Shown here: positions 36,150 through 45,824 of the stretch, piece after piece
How positions within the stretch are numbered: position 1 is the first letter of the stretch
How the letters are laid out: every line of letters starts with the position of its first letter
DNA from: Allomuricauda sp.
Lineage (GTDB): Bacteria; Bacteroidota; Bacteroidia; Flavobacteriales; Flavobacteriaceae
Reading direction: 5' to 3'
NCBI GenBank assembly: GCA_030148335.1
Contig: JASBTQ010000007.1
Coordinates: 96,215 to 160,214 of the forward strand
Length of the DNA stretch: 64,000 nt
Made by a program: the position numbers and the translations under genes
The notes under the pieces: model-generated
The model's database searches: none
What the model was told of the DNA's origin: nothing
Seen by the model: the letters and a program-made list of their open reading frames with translations, nothing else

Positions 36150-36926
36150 ATGGACAACAATTTTCACACAGGATTTGAAGGTATAGGATTCGTGTTCTTA
36201 TTGGTATTGGTGGTAGTGGAGATCATTTGGAGCTGGCGCAAGGACAAAAAGGTTTACAATACCAAGGACACCTTGGCCAATTTGGCCATTTTTATAGGGT
36301 TTCAATTGTCAAAGGTGTTTTTTTTCGGATTTCAGTATGCTGTCATGGGCTATCTGTCCCAGTTTTCCATCTTCCATCCCAAGAGCACCCCTTTGGTGTT
36401 CCTGATCAGTTTTGTGGCCGTGGACTTTGTATACTACTGGTACCACCGGTCATCACATAAAATAAAACTATTGTGGGCGTTCCATTTGGTGCACCATTCC
36501 AGTCTGTTCATGAACCTTACGGTATCCTATAGACTGAATTGGCTCAGTGCGCTGCTCACCCCTTTTGTTGTGGCCCCCCTCATACTCATTGGCCTGCCGT
36601 TTGGGTTCATTGGGGCTTCCTTTGGTCTCAACCTGCTCTATCAATTCTTTCTCCATACTGAGGCAGTGGGCAAGTTGGGCTTTATAGAGGGAATTCTGGC
36701 CACGCCTTCGGCACATCGGGTGCACCATGGATCCAATGAGGAATACATCGACAAAAATTTCGGGGGCGTGTTCATGATATGGGACCGATGGTTCGGTACC
36801 TATCAACCTGAAACCACAAAGGCCACCTATGGGGTGACGACAGGCTTTATCAGCAACAATCCCTTTGTACTGGTCTTCAAGGGGTTCGTGGATTATTTCA
36901 AGGGAAAAATGGACTACAAGGGATAA
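36150..36926 (+). CDS. sterol desaturase/fatty acid hydroxylase family protein
   Basis: A 258-residue integral membrane enzyme with di-iron histidine clusters of the family: YYWYHRSSHK (HxxxH), AFHLVHHSS (HxxHH), HTE after a helix, and SAHRVHHGSNEEYIDKNFGG (HxxHH plus the usual NxNFG tail). Four or more hydrophobic segments are seen, beginning GFVFLLVLVVVEIIW. Substrate is not predictable: members act on sterols, carotenoids, alkylglycerols or fatty acids. It stands alone between the protease promoter and a lipoprotein gene. Confidence 0.88.
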   Translation: MDNNFHTGFEGIGFVFLLVLVVVEIIWSWRKDKKVYNTKDTLANLAIFIGFQLSKVFFFGFQYAVMGYLSQFSIFHPKSTPLVFLISFVAVDFVYYWYHRSSHKIKLLWAFHLVHHSSLFMNLTVSYRLNWLSALLTPFVVAPLILIGLPFGFIGASFGLNLLYQFFLHTEAVGKLGFIEGILATPSAHRVHHGSNEEYIDKNFGGVFMIWDRWFGTYQPETTKATYGVTTGFISNNPFVLVFKGFVDYFKGKMDYKG

Positions 36927-37082
36927 CTACAGGTTCACCCCCCGAATTGGAAGGCTCACCTTTTTTCTGCCCCCCTTATCCCATGGGCATGGATAGTTTA
37001 GCCAAAAAAATAACAACAGAAAGAAAATTAATCTTTAAACCTTAAAAAAATCATGAAACATCTAATCTTACCCCAAACAACG

Positions 37083-37826
37083 ATGAAAAAAAACAGCCCC
37101 TTTATGCTTGGATTGGCTGTGTTGACCCTGACCTTTGCATCATGCAGCAAGGATGACGATTCCAATGATGGTCCCGAAACTTCCATTACAGAGGAAGAGG
37201 CCGCCGAAGCCATCGCTATGGCCGTATCCCCGGAATCCGGGGGCATGGTGGAGCAGACCAATCAGGCCATTTACACACTCGAAGAGGACAATTCGACGGC
37301 CAACAAGGCCGAGGATTACGAATGTGGTGTGGAATATGGTTCTTCCTACAACATTTCCGGTCAGTCCCCCAATGTTGACTATAGTGCCAGCTTGATCTGG
37401 AACTGGATCGTTGACTGTGGGACTGGAACACTACCCGTCACTGTGGATTTTGACCTTACCGGAACTTCCAGTTACAATGGTCCGAGGATATCTTCGGAAG
37501 CCACCATCGGTGCTGACATCACTATCGAAAATCTAAGTGATAGCGAATCCAGTTACGTGGTGAACGAAACGTTCAGCATGACGGGTTCCCACGAATCCTT
37601 TGTGAGCAACGAAAATGCCTTTACAAGCACCATTGAGTTCGCTACCACGGACCTTACCATCTTGAAGGCCAATTATAATGTAGTTTCCGGGACAGTTTAT
37701 GCCAGCTTTGAAGGCAAGGCTTCCAACGGGAACACATACGATTATTCCGGTACTTTGGTATTCACCGGAAACCAGACAGCTACACTGACCATGGGCAGTG
37801 GGAACACCTACGATTTAGCTTGGTAA
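37083..37826 (+). CDS. hypothetical lipoprotein
   Basis: A 247-residue exported protein with lipobox (LTLTFASCSKDDDSNDG; the DDD linker is typical of Bacteroidota surface lipoproteins). No known domain is recognised. The body is Ser/Thr/Asn-rich and predicted beta (YGSSYNISGQSPNVDYSASLIWNW, TSSYNGPRISSEATIGADITIEN). ATG 37083 (MKKNSPFMLG) is taken because it gives a normal signal; ATG 37053 adds 10 residues. An A-rich leader precedes it. It has no operon partner. Confidence 0.7.
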   Translation: MKKNSPFMLGLAVLTLTFASCSKDDDSNDGPETSITEEEAAEAIAMAVSPESGGMVEQTNQAIYTLEEDNSTANKAEDYECGVEYGSSYNISGQSPNVDYSASLIWNWIVDCGTGTLPVTVDFDLTGTSSYNGPRISSEATIGADITIENLSDSESSYVVNETFSMTGSHESFVSNENAFTSTIEFATTDLTILKANYNVVSGTVYASFEGKASNGNTYDYSGTLVFTGNQTATLTMGSGNTYDLAW

Positions 37827-37923
37827 AGTGGCCCTGGGACCGACATTATATTTGTTGTGGCATTGAAAACAAGTTTAAAAAACACAAAACCAAAAAAACT
37901 GAATGCCGGGTAGGATAGAAAAG

Positions 37924-38364
37924 TTATTCGACCACCAAAGCTGAAGATTGTCTTGCGGCCAATTGCCACCCATTTTTTGTGGATATCCAAATGTTGGTAA
38001 ATCTTCTGGGTATCCACTTCTTTTGGTCAACGGTCTTATTGGGTGGTTGCTGCAACTCTTTTCCCATAACTACTGCAATGTTGTCATTGAATGTGATGTT
38101 TTCAATAATACGTTCCACTGCGGGGAATTTGTGCCCACTTTTCATAATCCCGATGATGTCCTTGGGCGTCACAATTTTCCCATTGGGATTGTTTACCACA
38201 TAGTTGGGCGACCATATTTTTAACAAAGCGGTCGTATCCCCCTTGTCAAGCAATTCTGTCCAATGTTTTTCCAGCCTTCTTATTTCAAGTTCGTCCTTCG
38301 ATTGTCCAAATAAAAAGAATGTTGACAAACATAAAAACAGTAGTAAAAAACTTTCCTTTTTCAT
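37924..38364 (-). CDS. exported SnoaL/NTF2-like (DUF4440-type) protein
   Basis: About 146 residues with a signal peptide (MKKESFLLLFLCLSTFFLFGQ), then an NTF2-like cone fold: EIRRLEKHWTELLDKGDTTALLKIWSPNYVVNNPNGKIVTPKDIIGIM is the typical start, and RRFTNIWISTKNGWQLAARQSSAL the typical last strands. Such proteins are often small ligand-binding or isomerase domains; no catalytic residues can be named. ATG 38364 is preferred over 38385 since the latter adds polar residues before the signal. Single gene, converging with the lipoprotein gene. Confidence 0.8.
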   Translation of the reverse strand: MKKESFLLLFLCLSTFFLFGQSKDELEIRRLEKHWTELLDKGDTTALLKIWSPNYVVNNPNGKIVTPKDIIGIMKSGHKFPAVERIIENITFNDNIAVVMGKELQQPPNKTVDQKKWIPRRFTNIWISTKNGWQLAARQSSALVVE

Positions 38365-38483
38365 ATCAATTTTTTTTTGACCCAAGGTTTATCTGCGTGT
38401 AAAATAACCAATATACCCCTAAAACCCATTACGATTAATACTATTTCCTACCTTAATCATTCATTTATATTATTTATAATTTG

Positions 38484-40268
38484 CTATTTCTCATTAAAAC
38501 AATCCTTCATAACATACCACGCCTTTTTCTTCTCCCCATTTTCGGACAACAATCCTTTTCGGTTGTAACCATTCTGATAAAGTTGGTTCATTCTGCCCAA
38601 GGATTTATAATCGAACAAAATCCACGGACATACACCAACTAGGTTGGGAACGGTCTTGAACATCTCAACTTGATCTTTATATATCTGTTCTTGATATCCT
38701 TCGGTCCAGTTGGCAGCTTCATCTGAGGGCAGATCATTGTTCCCGTATAATGCCTCGCCCCCAAATTCGGATATGAACACAGGCTTGTCTGGAAAATCAA
38801 TCTCCCATTCAGTGTCCGATGGGCTTCCTTGCCAAGGTATGTACCAGCCTATATATTCATTGATGGCAACAATATCCGAATACTTATAAAGCGAATCACG
38901 AACCGTGAACGTGTTGTTTGCATAGCCTTGTGTATTGATAACGTGGCTGATCAAACGTGTTGAATCCAATGCTTTGCATTTTTTTGTCAATGAAATGAGT
39001 GCTTTATTCCGATTTGGAGTGGACGAATAGGTCTCATTGGAAAGGCTCCATATAGTAACTGCCGCACGGTTTTTATCCCTACCCACCATTTCCTTTAGCA
39101 TCGTTTCCATTTTTTGGGGAACAAGGCTATCTGAAAATTTGATATGTTGGTATATGGGAAGCTCATCCCAAACCATGAGTCCCATTTTTTCGGCTTCCTT
39201 GACCATATTTTCACTGTGGGGGTAATGTGCCAAGCGCACTAGGTTGCAACCCAGTTCCTTGGCTGCATTAAGCAGAATTTTTGCATCTTCTTTTGAAAAG
39301 GCCCTGGTTCCCTTAAGTGGATTTTCTTCATGGATATTGACCGCTTTCAAGAATATAGGCTTGTTGTTCAGGAAGATTTCACTCCCTTTCACTTCAATAC
39401 TCCTAAAACCTATACTGTCCTCAACAGCATCCGCTTCGCTTTCTATGACCACCTTGTAAAGTTTAGGGTTTTCTGGAGACCAAAGTGTAAATTTTGAAGC
39501 GAACTCTACATGCGCAAAACCCTTATCGTCTGTTTTTGTTTTATGCTTGAAATTCAGCTCTGGAATTTTAATGGTGATCTTTTGGTTGGTCTTGGCACCA
39601 TTTAATTGAACCCAACCTAAAACGTTGCTTAAACTTCCTTTCTGAAGTTGAATAAAATAATCTTCAATAAAAGCATCATTGGTTTCAATCAGACCTACAT
39701 CTCGGGTTATTCCCCCAAAATTAAGCCAATCGTAACCAACGCCTGGCAAACCATTTTCTTTACGCTGGTTGTTTACCTTAACTATCAAAGTATTGTTGCC
39801 CGCTTTAACCTTATGGGTTATTTCAAACTGAAAGGGCGTAAAACCACCTTCGTGACTGCCAATTTTTTCACCGTTCAAATACACCTCTGCCAAATAATTG
39901 ACAGCTCCAAAATAGAGGAACAATCTTTTATCTTCTCCCTTTGTATGATTAAACTGCTTTTTGTACCATACCGTTCCCTCAAAATAGGTGAGTTCGGGCA
40001 TTTGGGTGTTAAAATCTCCCGGCACCTCCAATTCTGGCCCGCCTTCAAATGAATACTCAACAAAATCGGTTTTCTTTTGGGGCTTTTTCTCTTGCCACAC
40101 CTGTCTCCAATCCCCGATCCCTGTTGGGTCGATTATGACCTTCCACTTGCCGTTTAAACTTTTAAAATTTCTTGCTTGGGAATTGACCATGGCGGTTTGC
40201 CCTTTAACATTGATCAAAACGAACAGTGCCAACAACAACACTATTTTTCCCTTTACCGCTATTTTCAT
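38484..40268 (-). CDS. GH2-family glycoside hydrolase (beta-glucuronidase/galactosidase-like)
   Basis: A 594-residue exported enzyme with a signal peptide (VLLLALFVLINVKGQ). It has the three GH2 parts: sugar-binding jelly roll (LFLYFGAVNYLAEVYLNGEKIGSHEGGFTPFQFEIT), immunoglobulin-like domain, and TIM barrel. The acid/base Glu is in WSLSNETYSS, and the nucleophile Glu in PVFISEFGGEALYG. This form is closest in wording to beta-glucuronidase-type GH2. It follows the GH97 gene by 12 bp, so the three hydrolases form one transcript with periplasmic glycan breakdown as the common theme. Substrate is not certain. Confidence 0.87.
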   Translation of the reverse strand: MKIAVKGKIVLLLALFVLINVKGQTAMVNSQARNFKSLNGKWKVIIDPTGIGDWRQVWQEKKPQKKTDFVEYSFEGGPELEVPGDFNTQMPELTYFEGTVWYKKQFNHTKGEDKRLFLYFGAVNYLAEVYLNGEKIGSHEGGFTPFQFEITHKVKAGNNTLIVKVNNQRKENGLPGVGYDWLNFGGITRDVGLIETNDAFIEDYFIQLQKGSLSNVLGWVQLNGAKTNQKITIKIPELNFKHKTKTDDKGFAHVEFASKFTLWSPENPKLYKVVIESEADAVEDSIGFRSIEVKGSEIFLNNKPIFLKAVNIHEENPLKGTRAFSKEDAKILLNAAKELGCNLVRLAHYPHSENMVKEAEKMGLMVWDELPIYQHIKFSDSLVPQKMETMLKEMVGRDKNRAAVTIWSLSNETYSSTPNRNKALISLTKKCKALDSTRLISHVINTQGYANNTFTVRDSLYKYSDIVAINEYIGWYIPWQGSPSDTEWEIDFPDKPVFISEFGGEALYGNNDLPSDEAANWTEGYQEQIYKDQVEMFKTVPNLVGVCPWILFDYKSLGRMNQLYQNGYNRKGLLSENGEKKKAWYVMKDCFNEK

Positions 40269-40280
40269 TTGATTATATAT

Positions 40281-42269
40281 TTACTGTTTTTTTGGACTGA
40301 TCATGATGGCAAACCCACCGCCATTGGCCATTTGCATTACTGGCTTATCAGCATTTGTAACATCGATCGTTTCTCTTTTATAGTCCGTGGGGTCTTTGTC
40401 CGCATTGATTCCATCTTTAAAAATTTCAGCGGTGTAGGCTCCTTTGTCCAGAAAAGATAGATTTACTGTCATCTCCCTTGATGACCAGTTGGTGAGACCG
40501 CCCACATACCATATATCGCCCTTTCTTCTGGCAATGGCTACAAATTCTCCCACTTTCCCGTCAAGGGCAACTGTTTCATCAAAGGTGGTGGGAATCTTGG
40601 AAATAAAGTCGGTGCTTTCCTGTTCCTTCATATAAGCTGTTGGACTATCGGCCATCATCTGCAGTGGCGCTTCATAAACAACATACATCCCCAACTGATG
40701 GCATCTTGTCCCCTGACTTACGGGCATGGAATTGCTCGGGCGGAAATCTGCCTTTGTTACATTGCGCATGGCTCCCGGCGTATAATCCATAGGTCCCGCC
40801 AGCATCCTGATAAAGGGAATACAAGTGGCATAATAGGGTGTATCATCATTTGGGGTCCATTTGACGTTCTCCAAACCTTTTACCCCTTCAAAATTGACAA
40901 CGTTTGGAAAGGTCCTCTGGATACCAGTGGGTTTATACATCCCATGGAAATCAACAAGAAGTTTATGAGAAGCAGCCTTTTCAGCAATGTTATAAATCGA
41001 TTTCACCATTTTTTGATCATCACGATCCATGAAATCTATTTTAAAGCCCTTCACTCCCATTTGAGAATATTTGGAAAAGGCATCCTCCAAAATTTGATCT
41101 AGGGCATACCAGGATGCCCAGAGAATAATCCCTACATTTTTTTGTTTCCCGTAGTTGATGAGTTCTTCAACATCCATACTCGGAGCAATTTTCAGCATAT
41201 CGGTTTCTTCACTCCAACCTTCATCCAACACCACGTACTCTATATTGTTCTTGGCAGCAAAATCAATGTAGTATTTATAGGTTTCTGTATTGATCCCTGC
41301 CCTAAAATCGACTTTGGATATATTCCAATCATTCCACCAATCCCATGCGACTTTCCCCGGTTTTATCCAACTTATATCATTAACTCTAGAGGGTGCCGCT
41401 AGCTTTTGCACCATATCGTTGTCCAACAGCTCTTTGTCATTTTCACTTATTATGATGGCTCTCCAAGGGAATTTGCGGGTGCCGTCCGCTTTGGCGATAT
41501 AAGGTTCCCGTTTCACTACCATAAAGTTCATATTGTTGAAGCCGCCCAAACGTTCTTCCTTGGGATAATGGGCAAATACTCCTTTCAATCCTATCTGTGT
41601 TTGGCTATTTCGTGTTAAGAACATGCCGGGGTAATCCTCTAAATCAGCCTCTATGATGGCCGCTTTTTTTCCATTTCCCAAATCAACAAGGAGTGGAGAA
41701 AGGGCCAATGAATCTTTTACAAATTTGGAAAGGGGAATCTCTACATAGTCAGCCTCAAAAGCAGATGTATACATGTCATTTTCCCGTAGATCCCGCACAT
41801 AGGGAACATAGGCCTTATGATCCTTGCTAAAGTTAAAATTGGCTTCTTCAGATCCAATACGAATTTGTCCCTTCTTATTTGTAAAAAAACGGTAGGCCAC
41901 ACCATCATCATAGGCTCTCAAGATCAAACCAAAACCGCCCTTAAACCGTACTTCAACCTGATTATACGCATCAACCACAGATTTCTTTTTATAGATAGGC
42001 GTGTCAAACGCTGTGCTCACTTTTGAACCTTTGGCACTGATCACCTTCGCATTGTTTCCCAACACCACTCCGTTGCCAAGTGTCAATGATATTTCAGAAG
42101 GCGCAATGACTTCAGTATTCTCATGTTTCACTGACCAAGTCAGTTTTGCTCCAGGTTCCAATGCCATATCTATCTTCCCATTTGGAGACTTAACATGAAT
42201 TGTTTGGGCAATCCCAAGACTTGTGCACAAGAACATCATTGTGATTGTGTATAAGAAAAATCCTTTCAT
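40281..42269 (-). CDS. GH97-family glycoside hydrolase, retaining type
   Basis: A 662-residue exported enzyme with a signal peptide (FFLYTITMMFLCTSLGIAQ). It has the GH97 N-terminal beta-sandwich (IHVKSPNGKIDMALEPGAKLTWSVKHENTEVI), the TIM barrel (YVVLDEGWSEETDM, MGVKGFKIDFMDRDDQKMV, KLLVDFHGMYKPTGIQRTFPNVVNFEGVKG) and a C-terminal sandwich. The Asp in KIDFMDRDDQ sits where retaining GH97 members such as the Bacteroides alpha-galactosidase have their nucleophile; inverting alpha-glucosidases (SusB) lack it. I therefore infer an alpha-galactosidase-like or related retaining activity. It is the middle gene of three. Confidence 0.88.
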   Translation of the reverse strand: MKGFFLYTITMMFLCTSLGIAQTIHVKSPNGKIDMALEPGAKLTWSVKHENTEVIAPSEISLTLGNGVVLGNNAKVISAKGSKVSTAFDTPIYKKKSVVDAYNQVEVRFKGGFGLILRAYDDGVAYRFFTNKKGQIRIGSEEANFNFSKDHKAYVPYVRDLRENDMYTSAFEADYVEIPLSKFVKDSLALSPLLVDLGNGKKAAIIEADLEDYPGMFLTRNSQTQIGLKGVFAHYPKEERLGGFNNMNFMVVKREPYIAKADGTRKFPWRAIIISENDKELLDNDMVQKLAAPSRVNDISWIKPGKVAWDWWNDWNISKVDFRAGINTETYKYYIDFAAKNNIEYVVLDEGWSEETDMLKIAPSMDVEELINYGKQKNVGIILWASWYALDQILEDAFSKYSQMGVKGFKIDFMDRDDQKMVKSIYNIAEKAASHKLLVDFHGMYKPTGIQRTFPNVVNFEGVKGLENVKWTPNDDTPYYATCIPFIRMLAGPMDYTPGAMRNVTKADFRPSNSMPVSQGTRCHQLGMYVVYEAPLQMMADSPTAYMKEQESTDFISKIPTTFDETVALDGKVGEFVAIARRKGDIWYVGGLTNWSSREMTVNLSFLDKGAYTAEIFKDGINADKDPTDYKRETIDVTNADKPVMQMANGGGFAIMISPKKQ

Positions 42270-42284
42270 TTTGATCCTTGATTA

Positions 42285-44690
42285 TTAATTGGTTGTTTTA
42301 ATGTTTATTGCTGCTCGTTCCAATTCGGGTGAGGTCACGGTCAATTTTATATTTCCCGTATCCTGTGTGCTCTTTATTACCACTAAAGCCCTCCCCTTCC
42401 ACGCTTTCCGTGAATTTGCCTTATAAGGTTCAGGGTCCTTCAGATCAGCATTATCAACACCCGCTATCACCCCAGGGCCATCAATTTTAAAATGGAGTCG
42501 GTTGGCGGCGTTGGGCTGGAGTACGCCATTTTCATCAGTTAATTCAATGGTTATGTATGATAGATCCTGCCCATTGGCCCATATTTCCTTTCTATCGGCG
42601 GTAAGTTTTATTTTTGCCGCTTCTCCGGAAGTTTGCAGCATGGTCGATTCAACTTCCTTGCCATCATCCACGCCCACGGCTTTTAATTCACCGGGCGAAT
42701 AGGGTACTGTAAACGTTGCCTTGTATTCCTGCTCTTCAGTGGTTGCCTTTTCCCCAATCAGCTTATTGTTGAGATAAAGCCTAACTTTCGGATATTTGGA
42801 ATACACCTCAACCTGAACATCTTTCCCCTCAAAACCGGGCCAGGTCCAACTTTCCCAAGTAGGCCATACCGACCACCAAGTGCCTTTAATTTCAAAAGGT
42901 TCGGGCTCGGGCTCACGAACTGCGATATACAGTTTTTCATTGCCATTGTACAACATGCTTCGGTAATGTGATATGGGTTTTCTCCACCCTGTCAAATCCA
43001 TGTCCCCACAATAAGCACCATGCCACGGGAAGAAATCATGTTCCCAGTGTTCACCCGGCACTTCACCCGAATAATACCAACGTCCTATCCCCGATTCTCC
43101 CAGATAGTCCATGGCGGTCCAAACAAAATCACCAATTACATAATTGTTTTCCTGTACCAATTTCCAATTGGCAAAAGCATCTTTCGGGTAAGATTCTGTT
43201 TGAACAATTATTCGCGAAGGCACTCTTTTATGATCATCTGGCGCACTCTCCAAATGATAATTATAGCCCGCCACATCGTGCACTGCCATGAGCGGATCAA
43301 AGATGGACCAATCCTTTCCGTTATCCACAATGGCAGAAGTAATCGGACGGGTATCATCAATTCCTTTTAAATAATCTGAAAGCATTTGAGCCGTTTTTAC
43401 TGCGTCGGCATCTCCCCGCTCGGGTATTTCGTTGCCAATACTCCACATAACTATGGAAGGATGATTACGGTCTCGCAGTACCATGGCATCAATATCACGT
43501 TGCCACCATTGGTCAAAATACCTCGCATAATCATTTTTGTTTTTCCCAACTTTCCAACAATCGAACGATTCGTCCATGACCAAAAGTCCCAATCGGTCAC
43601 AGGCGTCCAAAAAGGCTTCAGACGGGGGATTATGTGACGTTCTCACCGCATTGAACCCTGCTGCCTTAAGCAGTTCCACCTTGCGTTCCTCGGCACGGTC
43701 AAAAGCTGCCGCACCCAGACAACCGTTATCATGGTGCACACATCCACCATTTATTTTTACTGCATTGCCATTCAGTAGGAAGCCCTTCTCGGCCGAAAAT
43801 TCTATAGAACGAATGCCAAAATTGGTTTTTGCCTGATCGATGACTTTATCATTTTTCAATATGTGTTGTTGCGCTGTATATAGGTAAGGGGTATCAAGGG
43901 TCCACAAAGTTGGATCGGGTACATTGATTATTTGCACAACCTCTTTACTGCCATGGGGTTGCAACGTTATATTGGTTTGATGCTTTCCTACTTTTTTGGA
44001 ACCTGTTCCAGCGAGTTGTGTTTTTAAAATGATATTTTGACTTTGATCGGTTTCATTCTTCACCACCGTTTTAATTTGAACCGTTGCCTTTTTTGAAGAC
44101 ACCTTGGGGGTAGTAATGTCGACTCCCCAATGATCGATATGTATCGGATCGGTCACACCCATCCAAACATGGCGATAGATTCCCGAGCCGCTATACCAGC
44201 GACTGTTGAATTGTTGGGAATTATCCACCCGTACAGCTATGGCATTTTCCTCTCCAAAATCGAGATAAGGGGAGAGATCGTACCTGAAAGATGAATAGCC
44301 ATACGGGTAAACCCCCAGTGATTTACCGTTGACAAACACTTCGGAGTCCATATAGACGCCTTCGAAATAAATTGAGACTTTTTTGTCCTTCCATTCACTC
44401 GGAACGTTGAACGTTTTTCGATACCATCCTATTCCTGCCGGAAAGTAGCCTCCCCCATTTCCTGTTGGGTTTTTGGGATGTGTCTGTCCTTCAATGCTCC
44501 AGTCGTGCGGCAGGTCCAGACTACGCCAATTTTCGTCGTTGAAATCTTTTGATCCGGCTTCAGACGTATCGCCCAAAAGGAACTTCCAGTCATTATCGAA
44601 CAGTTGTTTCCGCTCGATATTGAACTGATCTTGGGCCAAACCCAAAAAAGTGCCAGCCAACAATAAGAATATTATAGAGCGTGTTCTCAT
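42285..44690 (-). CDS. GH2 beta-galactosidase with DUF4982 domain
   Basis: About 801 residues with signal peptide (MRTRSIIFLLLAGTFLGLAQ); ATG 44690 is used instead of 44708 because it gives a normal signal and has AAAGAGAAAG in front. Domains: GH2 sugar-binding (WYRKTFNVPSEWKDKKVSIYFEGVYMDSEVFVNGKSLG), Ig-like, TIM barrel with acid/base Glu in MWSIGNEIPERG and nucleophile region DFVWTAMDYLGESGIGRW, then DUF4982 (VQVEYSKYPKV-like block) and a last Ig-like domain (AAKIKLTADRKEIWANGQDLSYITIELTDENG). Likely a periplasmic beta-galactosidase acting with the two hydrolases behind it; gaps of 12-15 bp show one operon. No SusC/SusD pair is present. Confidence 0.88.
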   Translation of the reverse strand: MRTRSIIFLLLAGTFLGLAQDQFNIERKQLFDNDWKFLLGDTSEAGSKDFNDENWRSLDLPHDWSIEGQTHPKNPTGNGGGYFPAGIGWYRKTFNVPSEWKDKKVSIYFEGVYMDSEVFVNGKSLGVYPYGYSSFRYDLSPYLDFGEENAIAVRVDNSQQFNSRWYSGSGIYRHVWMGVTDPIHIDHWGVDITTPKVSSKKATVQIKTVVKNETDQSQNIILKTQLAGTGSKKVGKHQTNITLQPHGSKEVVQIINVPDPTLWTLDTPYLYTAQQHILKNDKVIDQAKTNFGIRSIEFSAEKGFLLNGNAVKINGGCVHHDNGCLGAAAFDRAEERKVELLKAAGFNAVRTSHNPPSEAFLDACDRLGLLVMDESFDCWKVGKNKNDYARYFDQWWQRDIDAMVLRDRNHPSIVMWSIGNEIPERGDADAVKTAQMLSDYLKGIDDTRPITSAIVDNGKDWSIFDPLMAVHDVAGYNYHLESAPDDHKRVPSRIIVQTESYPKDAFANWKLVQENNYVIGDFVWTAMDYLGESGIGRWYYSGEVPGEHWEHDFFPWHGAYCGDMDLTGWRKPISHYRSMLYNGNEKLYIAVREPEPEPFEIKGTWWSVWPTWESWTWPGFEGKDVQVEVYSKYPKVRLYLNNKLIGEKATTEEQEYKATFTVPYSPGELKAVGVDDGKEVESTMLQTSGEAAKIKLTADRKEIWANGQDLSYITIELTDENGVLQPNAANRLHFKIDGPGVIAGVDNADLKDPEPYKANSRKAWKGRALVVIKSTQDTGNIKLTVTSPELERAAINIKTTN

Positions 44691-44733
44691 CTTTCTCTTT
44701 GTAATCATTTTTTATATCACAACTTTTCTTTAG

Positions 44734-45813
44734 GGCCATTTCCCCATCAAGCCCTGGCCGATATTATGGCCTGGGTGTTTTATAGTCCACTACCTTGTCT
44801 CGGGATTGGCAAAAGTAAATGCCTTTGCCAATACTGCCGACATTCTGATAAAGGAAGGGGATCATGCCATTGCCACCTTCAACATGCACCAGGCCTTTGA
44901 GCTTTCGTTCCGGTTCATTGAACAGATGTGCATAGGAAGGAGCATGGTAACACACAGTATCATCAGCCATATCAATTACTGCAAGCATTTCTTTCCCACC
45001 CTACAGCCCTTTTTGGAATCTTCTGAGCCAAACAGCAATGAACTGCTGCTCCTTTTGGAACATGCCTATAGCGTTGCACGCTATGGCAATGAGTTTGAGA
45101 TTTCAAAAGTACAGACCAAGACCATCCAATCCCAAATGAAGGAATTCATCAAAGAGGTCGAGTCCATATTCCATAGGCAACTTGAACACTGCAAAGACCA
45201 TATCGAAGGAATCGGAAAGAATTTTAAGGAAGTATTCCCAAAACTGACCGAGAACCCATTGGAGGCCCCAATGGAGCTCAACGAGGTCTGGAGCATGGAC
45301 TTTATGGCCGATGTACTGTCCGTTGGAAGGAAGACTAGGGTGTTCAATGTCATGGACGACTGCAACCGGGAGGCACTGGCCATGGAAGTGGGACTGAACT
45401 ATCCGGCGATAAAAGTTCGTGGAGACCTTATCGCAACTGAAGGAAGAGATAGGCCTGCCAAAGACCATATGCTGCGACAACGGTCCGGAGTTCATATCGA
45501 AGACCCTATCAAAATGGTGCAAGGGCAAACGGTGGAGCTCCAGTTCATCCAGCCCGGCAAGCCCATGCAGAACGGATATATGGAACGCCTGAACAGGTTT
45601 TATAGGGAGGATGTGCTCGACGCCTATTGGTTCAACCACCTGCACCAAATAAAGGCGTTGATCCAAAAATGGATGGAGGATTACAATACAAGGCATCCCC
45701 ATTCATCCATCGGGGATATGCCGCCTAGGGAATACAAGAACCGTTTCGGGGAAGAATTCTTCCCCGAAATAGACCACATTAATGATGATTTTATGAATTT
45801 AGCGATATCCTAA
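44734..45813 (+). pseudogene. HEPN-domain fragment fused to frameshifted IS3 transposase C-terminus
   Basis: One open frame (start TTG 44806; open from about 44734). Residues 1-135 (ADILIKEGDHAIATFNMHQAFELSF... YGNEFEISKVQTKTIQSQMKEF) look like a HEPN domain. From about residue 148 the protein is an IS3-family transposase (PLEAPMELNEVWSMDFMADV, PGKPMQNGYMERLNRFYREDVLDAYWF, HPHSSIGDMPPREYKNRF). Between 45415 and 45530 the transposase is read in a wrong frame: an extra base in GTTCGT (45415-45420) and a missing A in GGCAAACGG (45524-45532) compensate. The true frame there encodes CCDNGPEFIS, the second catalytic Asp, which is therefore lost. This is a decayed chimera; any expressed HEPN part would be untested. 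Confidence 0.75.
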
Positions 45814-45824
45814 AATGGGTAAGG

